Shown here: positions 35,235-41,826 of the stretch, in pieces
Layout: each line of letters opens with the position of its first letter
Position numbering within the stretch: the stretch's first letter is position 1
Source of the DNA: Bittarella massiliensis (ex Durand et al. 2017)
GTDB taxonomy: Bacteria; Bacillota; Clostridia; Oscillospirales; Ruminococcaceae
Assembly: GCF_017566145.1 (NCBI RefSeq)
Contig: NZ_JABFCL010000009.1
Coordinates: 1-64,000, forward strand
DNA: 64,000 nucleotides
Reading direction: 5' to 3'
Position numbers and translations under genes: made by a program
Notes under the pieces: generated by a model
Told to the model about the DNA's origin: nothing
Databases searched by the model: none
What the model saw: the letters and a program-made list of their open reading frames with translations, nothing else

Positions 35235-35525
35235 TTACTGCTCTTTTTTGATGATCAGTGTGCGCAGGATGCCGCTGGTGATCTTGTAGACGCGGTCGAG
35301 TTCGGCGGGGAACTCGGGCTCGCAGCTGAAGTTGATCAGCACGTAGTAGCCCTCGTTCTCGTGGTCGATCTCGTAAGCCAGGCGGCGTTTGCCCCACTCG
35401 TCCACCGAGTCAACGGTACCGTTTTGAGCGATCAGGGTCTGGAATTTTTCGATGAGGGCTTTGATCCCCTCTTCCCCCTGTTTGGTGCTCAGCACGATTA
35501 CGGTCTCGTAATTTACCTTTGCCAT
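35235..35525 (-). CDS. rpsF: 30S ribosomal protein S6
   Basis: The 96-residue protein begins MAKVNYETVIVLSTKQGEEGIKALIEKF and contains DEWGKRRLAYEIDHENEGYYVLINF, the S6 signature. It forms a heterodimer with S18 in the 30S subunit. The ATG follows AAAAGGAGG. The leader between the promoter at 35599 and the start carries a GTCCCC/GGGGAC hairpin (35551-35571). Confidence 0.96.
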   Translation of the reverse strand: MAKVNYETVIVLSTKQGEEGIKALIEKFQTLIAQNGTVDSVDEWGKRRLAYEIDHENEGYYVLINFSCEPEFPAELDRVYKITSGILRTLIIKKEQ

Positions 35526-35598
35526 TTTGAATGCACCTCCTTTTGGACATTAGGTCCCCGCAAAAGGGGACAAGGATGTTGCTAAGCGCAACAAAATA

Positions 35599-35626
35599 AT
35601 TATACCAGAAAAAACCGCAAAGTCAA
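35599..35626 (-). promoter_or_regulatory. promoter of rpsF-ssb-rpsR
   Basis: On the minus strand TTGACT and TATAAT are separated by 16 nt. The leader is about 65 nt and includes a short GC hairpin that could be involved in S6:S18 autoregulation, although I could not confirm the known motif. Confidence 0.8.
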
Positions 35627-35647
35627 CGGCGCGCTCGGCAGATTGTG

Positions 35648-35685
35648 CAAAAAAAGCCGCGGAAAACCGGCGTTTCCACGGCTTT
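35648..35685 (-). terminator. terminator of galU
   Basis: GCCGCGGAAA and TTTCCACGGC form a stem with one mismatch, followed on the minus strand by a T7 run, 11 nt after the galU stop. Confidence 0.8.
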
Positions 35686-35695
35686 GGGGCAGGGT

Positions 35696-36571
35696 TTAGA
35701 GCCGGCCGGCAAAGTCCTTGAGGTAGGCGCGGAAGTCCTGGCCGATCTCGGGGTGGTCGATCCCCACCTCGACGATGGCCTTTAAGACCCCCAGCTTGTT
35801 GCCCATGTCGTAGCGGGTGCCCACGTAGTCGACCCCCACCATCCCCTCGGACAGGGCCAGTTCCCGCATGGCGTCGGTCAGCTGGATCTCGCCGCCGGCC
35901 CCGGGGGCGGTGTGCTCGAGGATGTCAAAGATGTCGGGGGTGAGGACGCAGCGCCCGAGGATCGAGAAGAGGGAGAGCACCTCAGCCTCGGTCTGGGGCT
36001 TCTCCACCATGTTGTCGATGGCGTAGAGGTTCCCCTCCAGCGGCTTCACCGCCAGGGAGGAGTACTTGGAGATGTCGGCGGCCGGCACCTCTTTGATGCC
36101 CACGCAGGCCTTGCCGTAGGTCTCGTAGGCCCGCATCAACTGGCCACAGACCGGGTCTTTGGACAGGATGACGTCGTCGCCGTAGAGGACGGCGAAGGGC
36201 TCGTCCCCCACAAAGTTTTTGGCCTGCAAGATGGCGTGGCCCAGCCCCTTTTGCTCCTTTTGGCGCAGGTAGGTGATGTTGGCGATCTCAGCGATGGAGA
36301 CCACCTGGTCGTAGAGGGCCTTTTTCCCCCCGTCCAGGAGCTTTTGCTCCAGCACGGGGGAGCGGTCGAAGTGGTCCTCCATCACCCCTTTGCCCCGGGA
36401 GGTGATGATGAGAATCTCCTCGATGCCGGCGGCGGCCGCCTCCTCCACAATGTACTGGATGGCGGGCTTGTCCACAATGGGGAGCATCTCCTTGGGCATG
36501 GCCTTGGTCGCGGGCAGCACCCGGGTGCCCAGGCCGGCGGCGGGGATAACGGCTTTGCGAATTTTTTGCAT
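35696..36571 (-). CDS. galU: UTP-glucose-1-phosphate uridylyltransferase
   Basis: GalU makes UDP-glucose from UTP and glucose 1-phosphate for glycolipid, capsule and teichoic-acid glycosylation. The ~291-residue protein has the nucleotide loop VIPAAGLGTRVLPATKAMPKEML, then DKPAIQYIVEEA, EQKGLGHAILQAKNFVGDEPFAVLYGDD and the sugar-phosphate motif near GTRYDMGNKLG. I chose the ATG at 36571; the GTG at 36583 gives four more residues and also has GGAG nearby. Minus-strand order places it after the RING/DUF2628-type gene with 48 nt between. Confidence 0.93.
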   Translation of the reverse strand: MQKIRKAVIPAAGLGTRVLPATKAMPKEMLPIVDKPAIQYIVEEAAAAGIEEILIITSRGKGVMEDHFDRSPVLEQKLLDGGKKALYDQVVSIAEIANITYLRQKEQKGLGHAILQAKNFVGDEPFAVLYGDDVILSKDPVCGQLMRAYETYGKACVGIKEVPAADISKYSSLAVKPLEGNLYAIDNMVEKPQTEAEVLSLFSILGRCVLTPDIFDILEHTAPGAGGEIQLTDAMRELALSEGMVGVDYVGTRYDMGNKLGVLKAIVEVGIDHPEIGQDFRAYLKDFAGRL

Positions 36572-36619
36572 CGTCTTTAGCACTCCTATCGTCGGTATGG
36601 TGATGTGTGATCGGCTCTG

Positions 36620-37561
36620 TTAGAGCCCGGCGGCGGTCAGCAGGGTGCCGAGCAGGCTGGAGACCATCAGCAGCAGCCCCACAGCGAGGACCGCCCAGCG
36701 GCAGACCCCGCCCTTTTTGTGGTAGAGGCGCAGCGTCTCGGTGCGGTCGAGCCCCATGGCCTGGATCTGTTTGATCTTTTTGACCACCGAGCGCCGGTAG
36801 ATGGCGTTGGCGAAGAGGCCGAAGAAGATCTGCACGGCCATCATCAGCAGGCTGGTGACGGTGTAGGCCATGGCAAAGGGGCCGGTGAGAAGGGTGTTGA
36901 TCTGGGATTCAGGGGTCAAAAAGAAGATGATGCCGGGGATGTTGAGGGTGATGTTGAGCAGGATGGAGAGCAGGGCCACCGGCCAGACCTTGCGAAAGAG
37001 CATGTAGAGGGGGGTGATGAAGAACCCCGACCAGGAGAAGGAGAGTTTGCGCCCCCGCAAGTCCATGTTTTTGAACTGGTAGAGATAGTAGCCCGAACTG
37101 GGGCCGATGAACTCGGCCATGTCCTCTACCCGGATGCCGTCGATGGTGTCCTCGGGGTTGACTCCGCCGTACTTGATGTTTTGCTGGTTCGCCGCCATCG
37201 GCCCAAACCCCGGCCCGGCGGCGTATTGCTGCTGCTGGCTCTCCAGCGGTTTGCCGCAGGAGACGCAGAAGAGGGCGCCCGGCGGGTTGGCGGCGTGGCA
37301 GTGGGGGCAGGGGCGGGAGAAACCGTCCCCCTCCTGCCCGGGGGCCGCGCCCCCCTCGATCCCCGGCGCGGCGGCCGGGGCCTGTTTTTCAGGCTGCCAG
37401 GCAAAGTCCTCGCCGTGGCGCTCGGCGTTGGCGCAGTGGCCGAGCTGAAAGTAGCAGTCCCGGTGGTGGGGGGTGCCGCACTCCGGGCAGACGACGATCT
37501 GGTCGCCGTCTGCAAACGCCTTGTGACAAACCGGGCAGAATTCGCCCTTGTATGAAGCCAA
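36620..37561 (-). CDS. RING-finger/zinc-ribbon membrane protein (DUF2628-like)
   Basis: The 313-residue protein starts with a prokaryotic RING-type zinc finger (FCPVCHKAF, CPECGTPHHRDC, LGHCAN; residues 8-45). A second zinc ribbon (CPHCHAANPPGALFCVSCG) lies at ~85-105. Three to four membrane helices follow, in a DUF2628-like domain where FSWSGFFITPLYMLFRKVW is the recognisable start. Translation begins with TTG 37561 after GGAGG. Such proteins are common in Oscillospiraceae; the role is unknown, perhaps in protein quality control or membrane sensing. A terminator-like hairpin sits in its leader. Confidence 0.82.
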   Translation of the reverse strand: MASYKGEFCPVCHKAFADGDQIVVCPECGTPHHRDCYFQLGHCANAERHGEDFAWQPEKQAPAAAPGIEGGAAPGQEGDGFSRPCPHCHAANPPGALFCVSCGKPLESQQQQYAAGPGFGPMAANQQNIKYGGVNPEDTIDGIRVEDMAEFIGPSSGYYLYQFKNMDLRGRKLSFSWSGFFITPLYMLFRKVWPVALLSILLNITLNIPGIIFFLTPESQINTLLTGPFAMAYTVTSLLMMAVQIFFGLFANAIYRRSVVKKIKQIQAMGLDRTETLRLYHKKGGVCRWAVLAVGLLLMVSSLLGTLLTAAGL

Positions 37562-37584
37562 GAAAGGTTCACCTCCGTAAAAGG

Positions 37585-37609
37585 GGGGCGGACGGCGACC
37601 GTCCGCCCC
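37585..37609 (-). terminator. leader attenuator-type hairpin
   Basis: GGGGCGGACGG and CCGTCCGCCCC form an 11-bp perfect stem with a 3-nt loop, followed on the minus strand by CTTTTA and then the ribosome-binding site of the RING protein gene. It lies between that gene's promoter and start, so it may attenuate transcription. Confidence 0.55.
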
Positions 37610-37686
37610 TCGGCCGCTGCCGGAGCCCGAAGGCCTGCCGGCGCGGCGTCTTTTTGCCCCTGGAGAGCAAAAAGAGATTCTTCTAT

Positions 37687-37715
37687 ATTATATCGCACCG
37701 CCCCCAAAAATCCAA
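37687..37715 (-). promoter_or_regulatory. promoter of the RING/zinc-ribbon gene
   Basis: On the minus strand TTGGAT and TATAAT are separated by 17 nt. The leader is about 115 nt and contains the hairpin at 37585. Confidence 0.65.
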
Positions 37716-37766
37716 TAGATTGTGTGAAAGAATTGAAAACAGGGGGAAAATGAGGGGGCGCGGCGG

Positions 37767-37795
37767 TTGAAAAGCCGGGCGGCGGGTGGTAGAAT
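37767..37795 (+). promoter_or_regulatory. promoter of prfB
   Basis: TTGAAA and TAGAAT are separated by 17 nt, about 65 nt upstream of the ATG at 37859. Confidence 0.65.
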
Positions 37796-37858
37796 ACCCA
37801 GAGGGCAGCGGCAACCGCCGCGCCCGGTTGACACTTGCTTTTTCGGAAGGGGACGCCA

Positions 37859-38980
37859 ATGTTATTGCAGATAGAAGAGCTCAAACAGCGCTTGGAGGGG
37901 CTGGAAACCCCTCTGAAAGAACTGGGGGTCTCCCTGGACTTGGAGGGGAAGGCCGCTGAGTTGGCCCGGCTGGAAAGCCAGTCCGCCGACCCCGCCTTCT
38001 GGGAGGACATGAAGGCCTCCCAAAAAATACTCAAACAGATCAGCGACATCAAGGATGTGCTGGCCCGCTACCAGAAGTTAAAAACCGCCTATGAAGACGC
38101 CGCCACCCTCATTGAGATCGCCCTGGAAGAGGGGGACGAGTCGATGGCAGAGGAGATCTCTGCCGCTGTCTCCCAGGTGGAGGAGGAGCTGCAGAGCCAG
38201 CGGCTATCCACCCTCCTCTCGGGCGAGTTTGACGGCAACAACGCCATCCTCACCTTCCACGCCGGGGCCGGCGGCACCGAGGCGCAGGACTGGGCCGAAA
38301 TGCTCTACCGGATGTACGGCCGCTACGCCCAGCGCCACGGCTTCAAGGTCAAGGTGCTGGACTATCTGGACGGGGAGGAGGCCGGCCTCAAGTCCGCCTC
38401 CGTCCTCATTGAGGGGCAGAACGCCTACGGCTATTTGAAGGGGGAAAACGGGGTGCACCGGCTGGTGCGGGTCTCGCCCTTTGACTCCTCCGGCCGCCGC
38501 CACACCTCCTTTGCCTCGCTGGAGGTGGTGCCCGAGATCGACGACGACCTGGACGTGCAGATCCGGGATGAGGACCTGCGGGTGGACACCTACCGCTCCA
38601 GCGGGGCCGGTGGCCAGCACGTCAACAAGACCGAGTCGGCCATCCGCATCACCCACCTGCCCACCGGCATTGTGGTGGCCTGCCAGAACGAGCGCAGCCA
38701 GCACCAGAACCGGGAGGTGGCCATGAAGATGCTCCTCTCCAAGTTGATGAAGATCAAGGAGCAGGAGAATTTCGAGCGCATCGAGGACATCAAGGGCGAC
38801 CAGAAGGAGATCGGCTGGGGCTCCCAGATCCGCTCCTACGTCTTTATGCCCTACACCATGGTCAAGGACCACCGCACCGGCTTTGAGGTGGGCAACGTGG
38901 GTGCGGTGATGGACGGCGACCTGGACGGGTTCATCAACGCCTACCTCACCGCCGCCAGCCTGGGCAAGCTGGCCAAATAG
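37859..38980 (+). CDS. prfB: peptide chain release factor 2
   Basis: RF2 recognises UGA and UAA stop codons and triggers peptide release. SPFDSSGRR contains the SPF stop-recognition tripeptide and GAGGQHVNKTESAIRI the catalytic GGQ. The 373-residue length is full. Most bacterial prfB genes have an in-frame UGA near codon 25 with a +1 programmed frameshift. Here the N-terminal part reads straight through (LKELGVSLDLEGKAAELARL), so that control is absent, although a GGGGG stretch like the stimulatory element remains just before. ATG 37859 follows GGAAGGGG. Confidence 0.96.
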   Translation: MLLQIEELKQRLEGLETPLKELGVSLDLEGKAAELARLESQSADPAFWEDMKASQKILKQISDIKDVLARYQKLKTAYEDAATLIEIALEEGDESMAEEISAAVSQVEEELQSQRLSTLLSGEFDGNNAILTFHAGAGGTEAQDWAEMLYRMYGRYAQRHGFKVKVLDYLDGEEAGLKSASVLIEGQNAYGYLKGENGVHRLVRVSPFDSSGRRHTSFASLEVVPEIDDDLDVQIRDEDLRVDTYRSSGAGGQHVNKTESAIRITHLPTGIVVACQNERSQHQNREVAMKMLLSKLMKIKEQENFERIEDIKGDQKEIGWGSQIRSYVFMPYTMVKDHRTGFEVGNVGAVMDGDLDGFINAYLTAASLGKLAK

Positions 38981-38992
38981 CGCACTTTGAAA

Positions 38993-39036
38993 AAGAGAGG
39001 GCCGCCCCCTTAAAGGGCGGCCCCCTCTCTTTTTGC
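38993..39036. terminator. terminator between prfB and the nucleosidase gene
   Basis: AGAGAGGGCCGCCC pairs with GGGCGGCCCCCTCTCT with one bulge, and is followed by T5. An A-run precedes it, so it can serve both converging genes. Confidence 0.8.
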
Positions 39037-39062
39037 GCCCTTTTGGGCGGGGCGAAATGGGG

Positions 39063-39758
39063 TCAGAGGCTGGAAATCTGCCCCAGCAGCCAGCGCTGCA
39101 GGTCGCCTGCCACCGAGTCGGTGAAGGGCTCGCCGGTGAGCTCGTTGTTGGAGATGACGCGCACCCCGATGCAGGGAACCCCGAAGCGGCGGCAGCACTC
39201 GTAGACGCCCACGCTCTCCATCTCCTCGCAGAGTTCGCCCTTTCTCTCCTGCATCCAGCGGATGCGGTCCACCTCCCGGCTGAAGAGATCACCGCTCCCC
39301 AACGTCCCCACCGCCCTGCGCCCATGTGGCCAGGGAACCTGGGCGAAGTGGCGCAGCAGCGCCCCGTCCGAGGGGATGGGCACCGAGCGGGGGTCGAAGG
39401 TCCAGTCAAAGGGGGCGCAGCCCTGGCCTGCGGCCCGGGCGGGGCTCTGCATCCCGTGCAGGGCCACGGTGGCGCCGCCCACCACCAGATCGCCCACCGC
39501 CAGCTCCTCCACGTGGGACCCGGCCAACCCCTGGTTGATGACGGCCCGGGGGGCGTAAGCGCCGATGCCCACGGCGGTGGCCAGGGCGGCGTTGAGGGTA
39601 CCGATCTGGGTCTCGCTCACCACCAGGGGACGGCCCTCCACCGTCCCGGTGGAAAAGGAGAACCCGTGTAGGGTTTGGTCCGCCCGCCCCTCCAGGGCCG
39701 CGCGCAGGGCCGCGACCTCCACCGGCATGGCCCCCTGTATCAAAATGGGTTGCTGCAT
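39063..39758 (-). CDS. nucleoside phosphorylase-family nucleosidase (MTAN-like)
   Basis: The 231-residue protein belongs to the PNP/UDP phosphorylase superfamily, nearest to 5'-methylthioadenosine/S-adenosylhomocysteine nucleosidase. IQGAMPVEVAAL at the start, INQGLAGSHVEELAVGDLVV, and CEEMESVGVYECCRRFGVPCIGVRVISN (with the catalytic-site Glu-Met-Glu) are visible. The usual MTAN motif ISD appears as ISNNE, so the general-acid Asp is Asn, which makes the substrate less certain. ATG 39758 follows AAAAGGAGG. Confidence 0.8.
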   Translation of the reverse strand: MQQPILIQGAMPVEVAALRAALEGRADQTLHGFSFSTGTVEGRPLVVSETQIGTLNAALATAVGIGAYAPRAVINQGLAGSHVEELAVGDLVVGGATVALHGMQSPARAAGQGCAPFDWTFDPRSVPIPSDGALLRHFAQVPWPHGRRAVGTLGSGDLFSREVDRIRWMQERKGELCEEMESVGVYECCRRFGVPCIGVRVISNNELTGEPFTDSVAGDLQRWLLGQISSL

Positions 39759-40017
39759 CTCGTCTGCCTCCTTTTGCTCTCTCTTTTCGCCTGCAGGGCG
39801 AAAGGAAAAACAGTATACGGCGGCGACCGCCCGGCTGTCAAGGGCGGGGGAGAAGATTGCGCAATCCAACGAAAAGAGCGGTCGGATTTTGGCAAAAGGG
39901 CGGGCTTTTTGGGGGAAAGGGTCGCAAAAGCTGTCGATTTGACCGGGGGAATGCTATAATGAGACGACAGCCGTCGATCCGGAACCCCTGCGGTGCGCAG
40001 GCGCCGGCTTTGGCGGC

Positions 40018-40368
40018 CTATCGCGCCCCGCCCTTCCCGCGGGAAAACAGGTAGGACAGGCCGCCGGGAATGGCGATCCAGAGAACCACGACGGCCAGCG
40101 TCCAGCTCTCAAAGTTGGAAATGGCAGAGACACCGGCGAGGTATACAAAGGCCAGGGGGATGGAGACGTACCCCAGTACTCTGTGGGCGGCGATCCAGGT
40201 GCCCTCGTCTGTCACGGTCCAGGGCAGGCGGAGCCCGGTGTGCTTGCAAAAGGGGAGTTTGGGCGCCACATTTCCGGCAAAGAGGATGACCGCCGCGGCG
40301 ATGGCGGCTGCGAAGAACCGCCCGTCGCCGGAAAAGGGCACAAGGCCCCACAGCAGAGAGGAGCGCAT
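40018..40368 (-). CDS. SdpI-family membrane protein
   Basis: The 116-residue protein has about three membrane helices. It contains the SdpI hallmark: PFCKHTGLRLPWTVTDEGTW followed by IAAHRVLGY corresponds to the family motif G-I-R-T-P-W-T-L-x-D-E...W...H-R. SdpI of Bacillus subtilis gives immunity to the SdpC toxin; most homologues are uncharacterised. ATG 40368 is preceded by AGGTGATC. Its start lies 3 nt from the divergent ATG at 40372, so each gene's promoter must lie inside the other. No toxin gene is next to it. Confidence 0.75.
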   Translation of the reverse strand: MRSSLLWGLVPFSGDGRFFAAAIAAAVILFAGNVAPKLPFCKHTGLRLPWTVTDEGTWIAAHRVLGYVSIPLAFVYLAGVSAISNFESWTLAVVVLWIAIPGGLSYLFSRGKGGAR

Positions 40369-40371
40369 TTC

Positions 40372-41163
40372 ATGGAAAAGATCACCTGCCGCTATCCCCT
40401 GTCGCGGGAACTGCTCTGCCGGGCTTCCGATGTCCGCTACCGGGTGCGGGGCGGGTGGGTGCGGCTGGCCTGCGCTGCGGCGGGGGGACTGGCGGGGCTC
40501 TACCTGGCCCTCAGCGCCGCCGGGCTCTTTCGCACCCGCTTTTGGCAGCCCCTGCTGGCGGCAGCTCTTTTGATCGGCAGCTTGACGGTGGCGCTCTGGG
40601 GCAACCGGCTCTTTCTCTGGCGGGGGCTGTGGGGACTGCGCCGCCCCCGCCCCCAACTTTCGGCAGGCGGCGGTGTTGCGGCGGAGCGGCGATTCGGGGC
40701 AGATGCTCTTCTACCGCTCGGTGGGGGGATATTCATCCGTCCGGAAGCCGCTTTGCAGGGCTGGCAGGAGGGGGGAGAGGTCAAACTTCGGTGGCTGCGG
40801 GGCGACGTCTGCGCCGTCACCTACCGGGGGGAGGACCGCCAGCCCCACGCGGCCGCCTTCCCCTTTGGAGAGGGGGAATCCCGCCCCCTCTTTGAGCAGC
40901 TGGAGGGCCGCTGGCAGAGCGATTCGGGAAAATTCAGCCTGACTTATGAGGGGGGAACCTTCCAGCTCCGCCGGGGTGGCGGGGTCGAGACCTACCCCAT
41001 TGCCAACTGCAAAAAGGTAGAGCGGTCGGCGGCGGTGCTCTTTGATGACAGGGGGCTGCCCCGCTGGATCGTCCTCCCCCAAACCCCTGCCGCCGGGGGG
41101 GGGAGGGGCGGGCGGAGGCCCTCCTCCTCTACCCGGTGGCCCTGGATGGGACCGACCGCGTGA
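40372..41163 (+). CDS. membrane protein of unknown function, C-terminus frameshifted
   Basis: The ATG follows AGAGGAGC. Residues 1-35 are polar, two membrane helices follow (~36-55 and ~60-80), and the remainder is a soluble domain rich in beta-strands (GGIFIRPEAAL, VKLRWLRGDVCAVTY, FSLTYEGGTFQL). That two-helix plus beta-domain layout resembles PH-like/YcxB proteins, but I do not recognise the family. The end is disturbed: after a G9 tract at 41095-41103 the reading becomes Arg/Pro/Ser-rich and stops at 41163. With one more G it continues AEALLLYPVALDGTDRVTL and ends at 41183, a much more natural C-terminus. Confidence 0.65.
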   Translation: MEKITCRYPLSRELLCRASDVRYRVRGGWVRLACAAAGGLAGLYLALSAAGLFRTRFWQPLLAAALLIGSLTVALWGNRLFLWRGLWGLRRPRPQLSAGGGVAAERRFGADALLPLGGGIFIRPEAALQGWQEGGEVKLRWLRGDVCAVTYRGEDRQPHAAAFPFGEGESRPLFEQLEGRWQSDSGKFSLTYEGGTFQLRRGGGVETYPIANCKKVERSAAVLFDDRGLPRWIVLPQTPAAGGGRGGRRPSSSTRWPWMGPTA

Positions 41164-41185
41164 CCCTGTCGCCCCGGGCCTAGGG

Positions 41186-41214
41186 TTGCGCCCCGCCCCC
41201 TCCTGTGGTAGGAT
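41186..41214 (+). promoter_or_regulatory. promoter of the PAP2 phosphatase gene
   Basis: TTGCGC and TAGGAT are separated by 17 nt. The predicted transcription start near 41221 excludes the ATG at 41213 as start codon. Confidence 0.5.
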
Positions 41215-41248
41215 GGAGACGCCGACAGGGAGAAGGGGGGACTTGGTT

Positions 41249-41749
41249 GTGACAGCGCCGCAGTACGAGCGGGTTCGCCGCTGGTTTTTGGCCCGGCCCG
41301 GCCGCCTGGCCGCCCTCAAAGCCGCCAACCGCTGGCTGCCCCGGCTGGTCTACTGCGCCTACCCCCTGGGCCTTTTGGCCCTGGCCTGGCAGCGGGACGC
41401 CCGCCTTTGGAAGGTGCTCTGGGTGCCGGCGGCGGGGTTTTTGCTGGTGAGTGCTTTTCGGCGGCTCCACAATGCCCCCCGCCCCTATGAGGCCCTGCCC
41501 ATTGCCCCCCTCATCGGGCGGGAGAAGGCGGGCCGCTCCTTTCCCAGCCGGCATGTGGCCTCGGCCTTTTTGATCGGCTGCGCCTTTTGGTACCTCTCCC
41601 CCTGGCTGGGGGCGCCGGTCTTTCTCGCCGGGATGGGGATGGCGGTGGTCCGCCCCCTGGCGGGGGTCCACTTCCCCCGGGACACCGTTGCCGGGGCGGC
41701 TTTCGGGCTCCTCTTTGGCTTTGCCTGTCTCTACGGCCTGCCGTTCTAG
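41249..41749 (+). CDS. PAP2-family membrane phosphatase
   Basis: The 166-residue protein has five or six membrane helices and the three PAP2 motifs: RRLHNAPRPYE (K/RxxxxxxRP), GRSFPSRHVAS (PSGH-type with PSRH) and VRPLAGVHFPRDTVAG (SRxxxxxHxxxD-type). It would dephosphorylate a lipid phosphate such as undecaprenyl pyrophosphate or phosphatidate. The GTG at 41249 is chosen for AGAAGGGGGG 8 nt upstream and its position after the promoter. A strong terminator follows. Confidence 0.85.
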   Translation: MTAPQYERVRRWFLARPGRLAALKAANRWLPRLVYCAYPLGLLALAWQRDARLWKVLWVPAAGFLLVSAFRRLHNAPRPYEALPIAPLIGREKAGRSFPSRHVASAFLIGCAFWYLSPWLGAPVFLAGMGMAVVRPLAGVHFPRDTVAGAAFGLLFGFACLYGLPF

Positions 41750-41772
41750 GCGGGCCTTTTTCATTTAACGAC

Positions 41773-41814
41773 AAAAGGGAAGGGCTGGCCCCCGCAGGGC
41801 CAGCCCTTCCTTTT
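41773..41814. terminator. bidirectional terminator
   Basis: A 14-bp perfect stem (GGAAGGGCTGGCCC and its complement) has A4 before and T4 after. It lies between the convergent PAP2 and DUF885 genes. Confidence 0.9.
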
Positions 41815-41826
41815 CATGCGCCGGGT

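Noticed and set aside
35526-35598. S6:S18-binding leader RNA
   Set aside because: A GC hairpin is present, but the conserved bulged CCG element was not found.
41042-41248. Longer N-terminus for the PAP2 phosphatase
   Set aside because: It overlaps the preceding gene and the promoter and has Gly/Pro-rich non-family sequence.
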